A DNA stretch of 64,000 nt from Clostridiales bacterium (GCA_015056085.1 SVHA01000001.1:310001-374000); one strand, 5' to 3'; positions 26,928 through 34,361 are shown, numbered from the stretch's first letter. Numbers and translations: made by a program. The notes: generated by a model not told the origin, from the letters alone.

Positions 26928-27090
26928 AATGAAATCGCGGCTTCACCACGATGAAATCCTCGTTTCACTCGGATGAAATCTGCTTCGCAGATGAAATCAG
27001 ATCCACCCACCCGGCGTTGAGCCGGATTTCATCCACGCAAGGGATTTCTTCATCGAAGATGATTTCACCCATCCATAAGGGTGGATTTAG
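26928..27090. repeat. Array A: GATGAAATC short palindromic repeats
   Basis: GATGAAATC occurs at 26928 (AATGAAATC), 26950, 26972 and 26990, then inverted as GATTTCATC at 27025 and, less exactly, at 27043 and 27061. Between the copies are 9-26 base spacers, several self-complementary: ATCTGC-TTC-GCAGAT around 26978-26992, CCGGC/GCCGG (27011-27024), CACCC/GGGTG (27066-27083). Units switch orientation in the middle. 27091-27182 is AT-rich with no gene seen. Confidence 0.85.
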
Positions 27091-27182
27091 TTGAAAAAAC
27101 TACCAAACGGTGCATAAGTAGGGGTAAAAAACTTAATTTGATACATATAAATGTTCCGAGTTATTGTAATATACTATCCCGT

Positions 27183-28229
27183 TTATACTTTATCCCAAAC
27201 CGCTCTCAACACAGCATACAAAACATCACATTCAATGGCGTGCTTCTTTCGATAGTTCGGCGCTTTGCCCAAAACTTGCTTGAACGCACGCAAGGTTGCT
27301 TCCGGAATTTTATCGAAAATCGCATCACGCTCAAGCATATCAGCAAGAACTTCATATGTGCCGTTATGCTGCAATACCCAATCGGGTACTCCGGTGACTG
27401 CACCAAGCCAAAAAGCGAATTGGAAGTTGTAGGAGCTGTTTATGATACCAACGATCTGCTCCTCCGTCATTGGCGTTAGGGCTTGCCAATTATAATTGAA
27501 AGGTCCAACAAATCCACCGCCGAATTCAGACGGCTTTTTAAAGGTGATATATTCGTCAACATCTTTCATAATTTCGTAAGCTCGCTTGACTGCCGCCTTT
27601 GCGGTCGCTATATTATCCTCAGTTCGCCATCCCTGCGTAGCAGAAAGAACGCCAATATGGTTTGCACCCGGAAATTTAGCGTTCGGCTTATAGTAACGTT
27701 CATTCTTGCCCTTGATAGAAAAATCGTCAACCGAGTTATACTGCAAAACCGTCGAAAGATGTTCAAATGCGAGCGCCTGTTGCTCTGCGTAAATCGTAAT
27801 ATCCTCCGAAGCTTTCGCCATAGCGAGAATGTTGGCAACGATAGCGCGGTCGCCGCCGCGACCTTCTGCATCCAATGCCGCACCGCCGCGAAACCAATTC
27901 TTGTGTGCAGATGCGATTTCGGGTGTCAGCAATGCCGTGACCGCTTTTTGAATGGCAGGATGCCTTGCCTCAACGCCCAAGTTCAAAAGTCCGCTGATAT
28001 GACAATCCATACCGTCGATGCCGTGAAGCTCGTAACCAAACCACCCGTCAGCGTGTTGTGCTGACAAATGCTTTTTTACATTTGACTGAGCCAAAATTTC
28101 GTTTTGAAGTGTCACCATAAAAGGCTCGTCCATGTCAGCACCAAGCATATCTCGATGTACCAAATACCTAATACTCGGACAAGCGTTTTCGAGGAGGAAA
28201 TTTATTTTGTTTTGAAAGTTAAAACCCAT
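27183..28229 (-). CDS. Predicted alpha/alpha-toroid (prenyltransferase/terpene cyclase-like) protein
   Basis: 348-residue protein of unknown function. It is all-helical in appearance, with repeated helix pairs and motifs such as PSIRYLVHRDMLG and AQHADGWFGYELHG that resemble alpha/alpha-barrel proteins of the squalene-cyclase fold (S-x-R-Y-L-x-x-R-D-L, Q-x-x-D-G-G-W). No catalytic DxDD is visible, so activity is not implied. No signal peptide or membrane segment. ATG 28229 has AGAGGT upstream. Base composition is clearly more AT-rich than neighbours, and the gene sits alone between two palindromic repeat arrays next to tRNA-Leu: good signs of transfer. Confidence 0.75.
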   Translation of the reverse strand: MGFNFQNKINFLLENACPSIRYLVHRDMLGADMDEPFMVTLQNEILAQSNVKKHLSAQHADGWFGYELHGIDGMDCHISGLLNLGVEARHPAIQKAVTALLTPEIASAHKNWFRGGAALDAEGRGGDRAIVANILAMAKASEDITIYAEQQALAFEHLSTVLQYNSVDDFSIKGKNERYYKPNAKFPGANHIGVLSATQGWRTEDNIATAKAAVKRAYEIMKDVDEYITFKKPSEFGGGFVGPFNYNWQALTPMTEEQIVGIINSSYNFQFAFWLGAVTGVPDWVLQHNGTYEVLADMLERDAIFDKIPEATLRAFKQVLGKAPNYRKKHAIECDVLYAVLRAVWDKV

Positions 28230-28286
28230 ATTTACCTCTATTCGCATACTACTGTTTTTTCGCAATATTTTGATATCTTCACCTAT

Positions 28287-28315
28287 ATTATATCATGCTT
28301 GATAATAAGAATCAA
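28287..28315 (-). promoter_or_regulatory. Promoter of the toroid gene with inverted-repeat operator candidate
   Basis: TTGATT (28310-28315), 17-base spacer, TATAAT (28287-28292). CTTGAT/ATCAAG (28298-28316) is an inverted repeat spanning the -35 and spacer. The -35 abuts the repeat array that starts at 28313. Confidence 0.75.
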
Positions 28316-28456
28316 GGCGGAGTCTTGTATATCATCAGTCGCTTGCGACTGTATATCATCAACACGAAGTGTTGTATATCATCATTGCGGAGCGAAATAC
28401 ACCTTCGGTGATGATATACACGCTGACGCGTGATGATATACCATTGCTCCGCAATG
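28313..28456. repeat. Array B: GATGATATAC short palindromic repeats
   Basis: TGTATATCATCA at 28326, 28350 and 28373, then inverted TGATGATATACA at 28409 and TGATGATATACC at 28431. Each unit is flanked by a different small palindrome: CAAGGC-GGA-GTCTTG, GTCGC-TT-GCGAC, ACAC-GAA-GTGT, CACC-TTC-GGTG, CACGC-TGAC-GCGTG, CATTGC-TCC-GCAATG. Same design as array A with a related core (GATGAwAT). No coding sense. Confidence 0.9.
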
Positions 28457-28458
28457 CA

Positions 28459-28498
28459 TAAAAAAAGAAGTAACTTTTGGTAGACAAAAGTTACTTCT
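28459..28498 (-). terminator. Intrinsic terminator after tRNA-Leu
   Basis: Perfect 14-bp stem AGAAGTAACTTTTG/CAAAAGTTACTTCT, 5-base loop, seven T on the minus strand. Confidence 0.95.
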
Positions 28499-28502
28499 CT
28501 TT

Positions 28503-28587
28503 TGGTGCGGCAGACGGGACTTGAACCCGTACCCATTGCTGGACACGCCCCTCAAACGTGCGCGTATGCCGATTCCGCCACTGCCGC
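28503..28587 (-). tRNA. tRNA-Leu (anticodon GAG)
   Basis: Acceptor GCGGCAG/CTGCCGC, anticodon stem CACGT/GCGTG around TTGAGGG (anticodon GAG, reads CUC/CUU), long variable arm, T-loop GGTTCAAGTCC, encoded CCA (28503-28505). Confidence 0.96.
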
Positions 28588-28608
28588 GTGCCGTAAACAG
28601 CATGATGG

Positions 28609-28637
28609 ATTATATCATCATCCCGGAGGTTTGTCAA
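28609..28637 (-). promoter_or_regulatory. tRNA-Leu promoter
   Basis: TTGACA (28632-28637), 17-base spacer, TATAAT (28609-28614). The -10 segment GATGATGATATAATCC is close to the array B core GATGATATAC. Confidence 0.92.
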
Positions 28638-28720
28638 GGGGAATTGTGGACGGATTGGGCAAAATCAGCAAAATCAGCGCCGCCGGAAGAAAAAATCAGC
28701 CCCTGCCGCCGCCCGGAGGA

Positions 28721-28749
28721 TTGACGAGCCACGCCGTCAATGGTATCAT
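28721..28749 (+). promoter_or_regulatory. DUF368 gene promoter
   Basis: TTGACG (28721-28726), 17-base spacer, TATCAT (28744-28749), about 35 bases before the start. Confidence 0.8.
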
Positions 28750-28783
28750 AAGGGATGTGATTCATCCAAGGAGGATTTTCGTG

Positions 28784-29608
28784 ATGCAAAAACTGTTTTC
28801 GTCTTTCGTGCGGGTGCTTCAGGGCGCACTGATCGGCCTGGGCGCTGTGCTGCCGGGCATTTCCGGCGGCGTGCTGTGCGTGCTATTCGGCATCTATCAG
28901 CAGATTATGGCCCTGCTGGTGCACCCCTTCAAAACCCTCAAAGAGTCCTGGAAGACGCTTTTGCCGGTGCTGATTGGCGTGGCAGCGGGCTTTCTGGGCA
29001 TTGCCAAGCTGCTGGGCGTGGTGCTGGACAAGTATCCGGGGCCGTCCGTGTGCCTGTTTGTGGGTCTGATTGCCGGCATGGTGCCTGCTCTGTTCCGGGA
29101 TGCCGGTGAACAGGGCCGCGGCAAGGGCGCCTGGATTGCGCTGGTGGCTGCCTTTGTGCTGATGCTGGGCTTCCTGCTGGGGCTCAATGCGGTGAATGTG
29201 GTGATTGCCCCCGGTTTCGGCGCTTACCTGCTGTGCGGCGTATGTCTGGCGCTGTCGGTGATTGCTCCCGGCATGAGTTTCTCCACGCTGCTGATGCCTC
29301 TGGGGCTGTACACTCCCCTGCTAAACGGCATCAGCAGTTTTGACCCCGCAGTGCTTCTGCCAGTGGGTATCGGCGCCGTGGTGACGGTGCTGGCGCTGGC
29401 CCGGCTGATCAACTATCTGGTGGAAAACCACCATGCGATCATCCACCATGCGATTCTGGGCATTGTGGTGGCGGCGACCATCGTGATTATTCCTGTGAGC
29501 ACCTTCACGGACGTTGTTTCCGCTTTGGTGAATGTGATTTGTCTCGCCGTGGGCGCTGTGATTGCCGTGGGCATGGACAAGCTGGGCGAAAAGGTGAAAA
29601 AGGGCTGA
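28784..29608 (+). CDS. DUF368 family membrane protein
   Basis: Integral membrane protein of 274 residues with about eight to nine membrane segments. DUF368 proteins (PopT/DedA-independent polyprenyl-phosphate flippases in recent work) recycle undecaprenyl phosphate in some bacteria; that role is inferred here. Family motifs: GALIGLGAVLPGISGGVLCVLFGIY near the N-terminus and its partner ALSVIAPGMSFSTLLMPLGLY in the second half, the two inverted-repeat P-G-x-S motifs. AAGGAGG precedes; ATG 28784 or GTG 28781 are both possible. Followed by a terminator inside a hairpin array. Confidence 0.9.
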   Translation: MQKLFSSFVRVLQGALIGLGAVLPGISGGVLCVLFGIYQQIMALLVHPFKTLKESWKTLLPVLIGVAAGFLGIAKLLGVVLDKYPGPSVCLFVGLIAGMVPALFRDAGEQGRGKGAWIALVAAFVLMLGFLLGLNAVNVVIAPGFGAYLLCGVCLALSVIAPGMSFSTLLMPLGLYTPLLNGISSFDPAVLLPVGIGAVVTVLALARLINYLVENHHAIIHHAILGIVVAATIVIIPVSTFTDVVSALVNVICLAVGAVIAVGMDKLGEKVKKG

Positions 29609-29704
29609 GCAGGGGCGTTGCCCCTGCACCCCGCCAAAGGGCTTTGCCCTTTGGAAACCCAGCAGGGGCGCCGCCCCTGCACCCCGCAAGGGCCATTGGC
29701 CCTT
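29609..29704. repeat. Array C, left part: GC-rich hairpins after DUF368
   Basis: Four successive perfect hairpins: GCAGGGGC-GTT-GCCCCTGC (29609-29627), CCAAAGGGC.../GCCCTTTGG (29634-29654), GCAGGGGC-GCC-GCCCCTGC (29662-29680), AAGGGCC-ATT-GGCCCTT (29688-29704). None has a U-run. The first starts at the DUF368 stop codon. Confidence 0.9.
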
Positions 29705-29713
29705 GACCCATTA

Positions 29714-29752
29714 CCCCGAAATCCTGAAGGATTTCGGGGGTGTTCTTTTTTT
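29714..29752 (+). terminator. Terminator of the DUF368 gene
   Basis: 11-bp stem CCCCGAAATCC/GGATTTCGGGG, TGAA loop, then TGTTC and eight T. Flanked by ATTACCCC/GGGGTAAT. Confidence 0.9.
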
Positions 29753-29910
29753 GGGGTAATCTTATGGAAATGAATTGTCTTTGCCGGGACTACCAGGGGG
29801 CTTTCCTTTGTTGCTTGCTCAAAATTGCAGGTAAGGTCAAGTCGAAGCGGTCCAGGGGCGACCAAAAGCCCCTGGTCGCACCAAAAAAGACTTGAAACAG
29901 GAAGTAATAC

Positions 29911-29949
29911 CAAAAACAAAACATCCCCCAAGCCCTTCAGGGCTTGGGG
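29911..29949 (-). terminator. Terminator of metG-tatD
   Basis: 11-bp stem CCCCAAGCCCT/AGGGCTTGGGG with a 2-base TC interior, followed on the minus strand by GATGTTTTGTTTTTG. It is 180 bases after the tatD stop, beyond array C. Confidence 0.75.
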
Positions 29950-29957
29950 TGATGGGT

Positions 29958-30126
29958 CAAGGGGCGATGCCCCTTGCAGGGTCCAGGGGCGGCGCCCCTG
30001 GTGGAGTGCGGGGCAACGCCCCGCAAAAAGGGTCCAGGGGCGGCGCCCCTGGTGGGGTGCGGGGCAAAGTCCCGCAAAAGGGTGCGGGGCAACGCACCGC
30101 AAAAGGGTGCAGTGGCAAAGCCCCTG
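29958..30126. repeat. Array C, right part: tandem GC-rich hairpins abutting tatD
   Basis: Seven hairpins in a row of two alternating types, CCAGGGGCGGCGCCCCTGG (29983, 30034) and TGCGGGGCAACGCCCCGCA (30007, with variants at 30058, 30083 and 30108), plus CAAGGGGCGATGCCCCTTG (29958). Two adjacent 50-base composite units (29979-30029, 30030-30080) are almost identical. Compensating or paired changes keep some stems. The last hairpin touches the tatD stop codon. Confidence 0.92.
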
Positions 30127-30897
30127 TTAAATTCCATACATCCGCATGGCGTTTTCCGTGGTAATGCGGGCAAGGTCTTCCAGCGGCATTTGCCGCAGGT
30201 CGGCAATCTTCTGCGCCACATGGCGGACATGGGTGGGCTCGTTGCGGCGGCCCCTGACGGGTTCCGGCGCAAGGTAGGGGCTGTCGGTTTCCACCAGCAG
30301 GCGGTCAAGGGGCACATTCAGGGCGGCTTCCTGGAGTTTCGGCGCCTTTTTGAAGGTCACAGGGCCGGCAAAACTGATGTAAAAGCCCAGTTTCAGGTAT
30401 TCCTTGGCAATCTCCCAGCTACCGGAGAAGCAGTGAATCACGCCGCCGGAAATCAGCCCCTTATTGGCCTTGAACAGCTCCAGCATCTCCTGATGGGCAT
30501 CACGGACGTGATACACCACCGGCAGGTTCAGCCGGGATGCCAGTTCCATCTGGGCAAGGCACACGTCCCGCTGAACATCCCGGGGAGACAGATCATAGTA
30601 AAAATCCAGACCGATCTCGCCAATGGCAACCACTCGCTCCCGGCGAGTCATTGCTTCCAGCGCCGGAATGTCTTCCGGGCGGAAGTCCTTCGCCTCGTGG
30701 GGATGAATGCCAACGGCGGCGTAGAAACCGGGGTGCTCCGCAGCAAAGCGGACGCAGTTTTCCGAGGAAGGCATATCGCTGCCGATGACGGCACAGCGGG
30801 TCACGCCGGCTTCCGCCATGCGCAGGAGTACTTCCTCACGATCGCCGTCAAAGCGGTCGCTGTCCACATGGGAGTGGGAATCAAACAGTTCAATCAT
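30127..30897 (-). CDS. tatD: TatD family metal-dependent hydrolase
   Basis: TIM-barrel DNase-like hydrolase of 256 residues. Metal ligands are all present: H-x-H in FDSHSHVD (8-10), Glu in GEIGLDFYY, His in VYHVRDAH, His in IHCFSGS, Asp in ETDSPYLAP. TatD proteins act as 3'-5' exonucleases or D-aminoacyl-tRNA-related hydrolases; the exact role is open. Its ATG overlaps the metG stop as ATGA, so translation is coupled and regulated by the metG T-box. Next to metG in most Firmicutes. Confidence 0.95.
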   Translation of the reverse strand: MIELFDSHSHVDSDRFDGDREEVLLRMAEAGVTRCAVIGSDMPSSENCVRFAAEHPGFYAAVGIHPHEAKDFRPEDIPALEAMTRRERVVAIGEIGLDFYYDLSPRDVQRDVCLAQMELASRLNLPVVYHVRDAHQEMLELFKANKGLISGGVIHCFSGSWEIAKEYLKLGFYISFAGPVTFKKAPKLQEAALNVPLDRLLVETDSPYLAPEPVRGRRNEPTHVRHVAQKIADLRQMPLEDLARITTENAMRMYGI

Positions 30898-32909
30898 CCG
30901 ATGATCGCGCCGTCCTCAACGCCCTCGCCCACGCTCATCAGGCGCAGATTGTCCTGATCGTCCACAGCGGAGAGAATCATGCCCTGGCTCTCGATGCCGG
31001 CGATCTTGCGGGGCGCCAGATTCGTCACTGCCACCACCTGCTTGCCCACGAGGGTTTCGGGCTCGTAATACTTGGCGATGCCGGAGAGGATGGTGCGCTC
31101 GCCGTCCTTGCCGAAGGACAGGCGGAACTGCAGGAGCTTGCTGCTCTTGGGCACCTTGACGCACTCCAGCACACGGGCCACCTGCATTTTCACCTTGCAG
31201 AAATCGCCGAAGTCGATCACTTCAGGGAATTCGGGCTCCTCGTGCTTCTTTTCTGCCTTCTTCTCTTCCTTCTTTTCAGGCTTCTTGTCTGCCTTCTTTT
31301 CGGGCTGGGCTGGCTTTTCCTCGGCGAGATAGAGGGCTTCCAGCTCCTTCTTCACGTCAATGCGGGGGAAGAGGGCCTCGCCCTTTTGCACCTTGGTGCC
31401 CGCAGGCAGCTGACCGAAAGTCTTGAGGGAATCCCAGGTCTTGAGAACTTCGTCCTTGACGCCCAGCTGGGCAAAGATGCGCTCGGGGGTGGTGGGCATG
31501 AAGGGGTAAATCAGCACGGCCACATAGCGCACGCACTCGGCAAGAGTCAGCAGCACGTTGGCCAGACGGTCCTTCTTTTCGGGGTCCTTACCCAGCACCC
31601 AGGGCTGGGTGAGGTCGATGTACTTGTTGCACTCGCCGATGACCTTCCAGATTTCCGCCAGAGCCTGGGAATACTGCAGCTTGTCCATCTGCGCCTCCAC
31701 CAAGGAAGGCAGGGCAGCGCAGTGCTCCTGCAGGGGGGTATCCACGGAGGGATCCACCGCATCGGTCCAGGCGGGCACATCGCCGCCGAAGTACTTCTCG
31801 ATCATCGCCACGGTGCGGCTGACCAGGTTGCCCAGATCGTTGGCCAGATCGGCATTCATGCGGGTGAGGAAGGCCTCGTTGGTGTAGTTGCCGTCAGAGC
31901 CGAAGGGCATCTCACGCATGAGGTAATAGCGCAGGGCGTCGGCGCCATAACGGGCGACGATGGGCTGGGGATACTGCACGTTGCCCTTGGACTTGGCCAT
32001 CTTGTCGCCGCCAAAGAGCAGCCAGCCATGGCCGAACACCTGCTTGGGCAGTTCCAGACCCAGAGCGTGGAGCATGATGGGCCAGTAGATGGTGTGGAAG
32101 CGGATGATTTCCTTGCCCACCAGATGCACATTGGCAGGCCAGTACTTCTTCAGCAGGCCGTCGTCCTCGGTACCATAGCCCAGGGCGGTGATGTAGTTGG
32201 ACAGAGCGTCAATCCACACATAGACCACGTGCTTTTCGTCAAAGTCCACCGGCACGCCCCACTTGAAGGAAGTGCGGCTCACGCACAGGTCCTGCAGGCC
32301 GGGACGGAGGAAGTTGTTGAGCATCTCGTTGGCACGGGCAGCAGGCTGAATGAAGTCAGGATGGGTCTCGATGTAATCGATGAGCCAGTCCTGATACTTG
32401 CTCATGCGGAAGAAGTAGCCCTCTTCCTTCATGGGCTTGCAGGGGCGGCCGCAGTCGGGGCAGACCTTCTCCCCGTTCTTCTCTGCCAGCTGAGAGGGCG
32501 TCCAGAAGGACTCGCAGGGCGTGCAGTACATACCTTCGTACTCGCTCTTGTAGATGTCGCCCTGCTCATAGAACTGGCGGAAGATCTTCTGCACGATCCT
32601 CTCGTGGCGCTCATCGGTGGTGCGGATGAAATCATCGTAGCGGATGTTCATCAGGTCCCACAGTTTCTTGGTTTCAGCGACGATTTCATCCACGAAGGCC
32701 TTGGGGGTCACGCCGGCTTCGGCGGCCTTTTCCTCGATCTTCTGGCCATGCTCATCAGTGCCGGTGAGGAAGTAGGCGTCATAGCCGGTGAGGCGCTTGA
32801 AGCGGGTCATGGTGTCCGCCGCCACGGTGGTATAGGTGTGGCCGATGTGCATATTGCCGCTGGGATAGTAAATCGGCGTGGTGATGTAGAAGGTCTGCTT
32901 GTTGCTCAT
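30894..32909 (-). CDS. metG: Methionyl-tRNA synthetase
   Basis: Class I aminoacyl-tRNA synthetase of 671 residues. HIGH motif at 21-24 (MHIGH), zinc knuckle CTPCESF...CPDCGRPC, KMSKS as DKMAKSKGN, anticodon domain, then a Lys/Glu-rich linker (KKADKKPEKKEEKK) and a C-terminal EMAPII-like tRNA-binding domain (FPEVIDFGDFCKVKMQVARV...SGIAKYY). Start ATG 32909 has GGAGG 7 bases upstream; the open frame before it is the T-box leader. Operon with tatD. Confidence 0.97.
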   Translation of the reverse strand: MSNKQTFYITTPIYYPSGNMHIGHTYTTVAADTMTRFKRLTGYDAYFLTGTDEHGQKIEEKAAEAGVTPKAFVDEIVAETKKLWDLMNIRYDDFIRTTDERHERIVQKIFRQFYEQGDIYKSEYEGMYCTPCESFWTPSQLAEKNGEKVCPDCGRPCKPMKEEGYFFRMSKYQDWLIDYIETHPDFIQPAARANEMLNNFLRPGLQDLCVSRTSFKWGVPVDFDEKHVVYVWIDALSNYITALGYGTEDDGLLKKYWPANVHLVGKEIIRFHTIYWPIMLHALGLELPKQVFGHGWLLFGGDKMAKSKGNVQYPQPIVARYGADALRYYLMREMPFGSDGNYTNEAFLTRMNADLANDLGNLVSRTVAMIEKYFGGDVPAWTDAVDPSVDTPLQEHCAALPSLVEAQMDKLQYSQALAEIWKVIGECNKYIDLTQPWVLGKDPEKKDRLANVLLTLAECVRYVAVLIYPFMPTTPERIFAQLGVKDEVLKTWDSLKTFGQLPAGTKVQKGEALFPRIDVKKELEALYLAEEKPAQPEKKADKKPEKKEEKKAEKKHEEPEFPEVIDFGDFCKVKMQVARVLECVKVPKSSKLLQFRLSFGKDGERTILSGIAKYYEPETLVGKQVVAVTNLAPRKIAGIESQGMILSAVDDQDNLRLMSVGEGVEDGAIIG

Positions 32910-32945
32910 GGAATATCCTCCTCCTGATGTTTCGGGGGGGAACAG

Positions 32946-33170
32946 AAAAAGCCTCCACCCCTTTTGTTGATAGGGGCGGAGACTGTATATCATCCGCGTT
33001 GCCACCCTGATTTTTCACTCATCATACGCATAACGGCGCGACCCGTTGCGGACTACTGGATTTCACCCGCAAAGCTCCGGAGCCATCTTCCCGTCCATTC
33101 CCCGGCTGCATCTCACCTTCCGCAGCTCTCTTGGCGCTTCCTGCACGGTACTCTTTCCATCAAAGCCTAT
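32946..33170 (-). promoter_or_regulatory. T-box leader of metG
   Basis: tRNA-sensing leader RNA. The T-box core GGGTGGCAACGCGG (32994-33007) is followed by a terminator with a 12-bp stem GTCTCCGCCCCT/AGGGGTGGAGGC and T-run (32946-32983). AGAGAG and GGTGAGA-like stem I motifs lie upstream; a candidate Met specifier ATG sits in GAATGGAC (33096-33098). Uncharged tRNA-Met should permit antitermination. Confidence 0.92.
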
Positions 33171-33176
33171 GGGGGT

Positions 33177-33206
33177 ATTATAGCGACATCGGGCGCTGAT
33201 TGTCAA
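33177..33206 (-). promoter_or_regulatory. metG T-box promoter
   Basis: TTGACA (33201-33206), 18-base spacer, TATAAT (33177-33182). Confidence 0.9.
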
Positions 33207-33238
33207 GAGGAAGGCGCAAAATCGCCAAGAAAATCAAC

Positions 33239-33474
33239 AAAAAAGAAGGCAGTTTCCTGCCTTCCGTAAGTTTTGACAACGAATGTCCCAAAGTGCCGAT
33301 GTGCGCCGTTTTTTCACCCGCTTTGTTAAGCAGGTAGGTGCCCTGCCGTTTGTCTCTGCCTTCCCCTGGCGTTATGATAACGGGGGCATGGCATCACAAA
33401 ACATGGACCCGGGCTCCTTTTTATGAGCTGTGGGTAAAAACAGGCGGACTGTCGTGAACCCCAGGACATTCCCT
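33239..33474 (-). ncRNA. ssrS: Probable 6S RNA
   Basis: A promoter with consensus TTGACA (33504-33509), 17-base spacer and TATAAT (33481-33486) and a terminator GAAGGCAG-GAAA-CTGCCTTC plus six T (33239-33264) bracket a region without a gene. The RNA ends pair (GAATGTCC at 33464-33471 with GGACATTC at 33281-33288), giving a rod of about 200 bases. Inside are TTTTTACCCACA, GGAGCCCGGGT and GGGCACCTACCT, which resemble Firmicutes 6S RNAs. 6S binds RNA polymerase holoenzyme. SRP RNA and tmRNA signatures are absent. Identification by pattern only. Confidence 0.62.
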
Positions 33475-33480
33475 GATTTC

Positions 33481-33509
33481 ATTATATGCAGCCATGGGCA
33501 TGATGTCAA
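33481..33509 (-). promoter_or_regulatory. Promoter of the probable 6S RNA
   Basis: TTGACA, 17-base spacer, TATAAT; both boxes perfect consensus. Confidence 0.9.
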
Positions 33510-33539
33510 GATGATTTGCCTGGTATTTTCAGCCAGGCA

Positions 33540-34361
33540 TCAGAAGCCACGGCCCCGTCCGCCGCCATGGGAGCGCCCGCTGGAGGAACGATGCACGCCG
33601 CTGCCGCCTCTGGAAGAAGAGGAAGACGACGTCTGCACCCGGGGTCGCCTCGTGACCGTCTGATTGGCAAACACCTCGATGTTGTCCTTCAGGTCGCAGG
33701 AGGTGTTTTCAGCGGCGTTGTAGGAATAGGTGCTGCCCTTGAGGTGATACTTGTTCCACACCATCAGGTACATCAGGCCCGCCGCCGCCAGACCAATCAG
33801 CACGGAGACGAGGATTTCCGTCTGTGTCAGGGGATTTTGGCTTTCCGTGAGCCTTTCGCCCGTCTCTTCATCATAGCGGAACTGCCCTTCTGCCACGCCG
33901 ATGCGCAGGTAGTGCGTCACCCGCTCCAGCAGGGTGATGGTGGAGGCGCCGTAGTTCCCTGCGGCCAGGTCGTCATAACTGCGGTCGAAGAGGTCGTCCA
34001 GGCGGGCGTCATTGAGGATATCGATCATCCTGCCGGCGGTGGAAATGCAGGGCACCCGGTTGTGCATATCGATGAGATACAGCATACCAGAAGCCTCTTC
34101 ATCCAGGCCGAAGCCGCCGTCATCGTAGAAATCATCAGCAAATTCACGGCTGCCGTCCCATTCCGGCTCGGAGGAAGTGACCACCACCACGTCCATCTGC
34201 CAGGAATCCTGAATGGCGGTGATGATTTCCTGCATCCGCTGTTCCTCCGCCGGGGTGAACAGGTTTTCCCGGTCAAAAATCCGGGTTTCCGCCAGCGCTG
34301 CCACCGGAAGAAACATCACCAGCATGAGCAGCATGATGCGAAGAAGCGTCTTTCTTACCAC
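33540..34361 (-). CDS. TPM domain membrane protein
   Basis: 273-residue protein with an N-terminal signal/membrane segment (LLRIMLLMLVMFLPVAALA), an extracytoplasmic TPM domain (TRIFDRENLFTPAEEQRMQEII ... MDVVVVTSSEP), a second membrane segment (ILVSVLIGLAAAGLMYLMVW) and a Ser/Gly/Arg-rich cytoplasmic tail ending SHGGGRGRGF. TPM proteins in plants and bacteria are tied to photosystem repair or phosphatase-like activity; the role here is unknown. GTG 34361 overlaps the stop of the zinc-ribbon gene by 7 bases (GTGGTAA), so the two are coupled. Confidence 0.85.
   Translation of the reverse strand: MVRKTLLRIMLLMLVMFLPVAALAETRIFDRENLFTPAEEQRMQEIITAIQDSWQMDVVVVTSSEPEWDGSREFADDFYDDGGFGLDEEASGMLYLIDMHNRVPCISTAGRMIDILNDARLDDLFDRSYDDLAAGNYGASTITLLERVTHYLRIGVAEGQFRYDEETGERLTESQNPLTQTEILVSVLIGLAAAGLMYLMVWNKYHLKGSTYSYNAAENTSCDLKDNIEVFANQTVTRRPRVQTSSSSSSRGGSGVHRSSSGRSHGGGRGRGF

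Noticed and set aside
27183-28229. Transposase or integrase
   Set aside because: No DDE, HUH or Tyr/Ser recombinase motif; helical toroid pattern instead.
28313-28456. CRISPR array
   Set aside because: The repeat is 12 bases, spacers are 11-24 bases and self-complementary, orientation flips, and no cas gene is near.
29609-30126. Series of intrinsic terminators
   Set aside because: Only the hairpins at 29714 and 29926 have U-runs; the rest are bare stems.
33239-33474. SRP RNA or tmRNA
   Set aside because: No GGAAGGAAGCAG-type SRP loop and no tRNA-like ends or ANDENYALAA-type tag frame.
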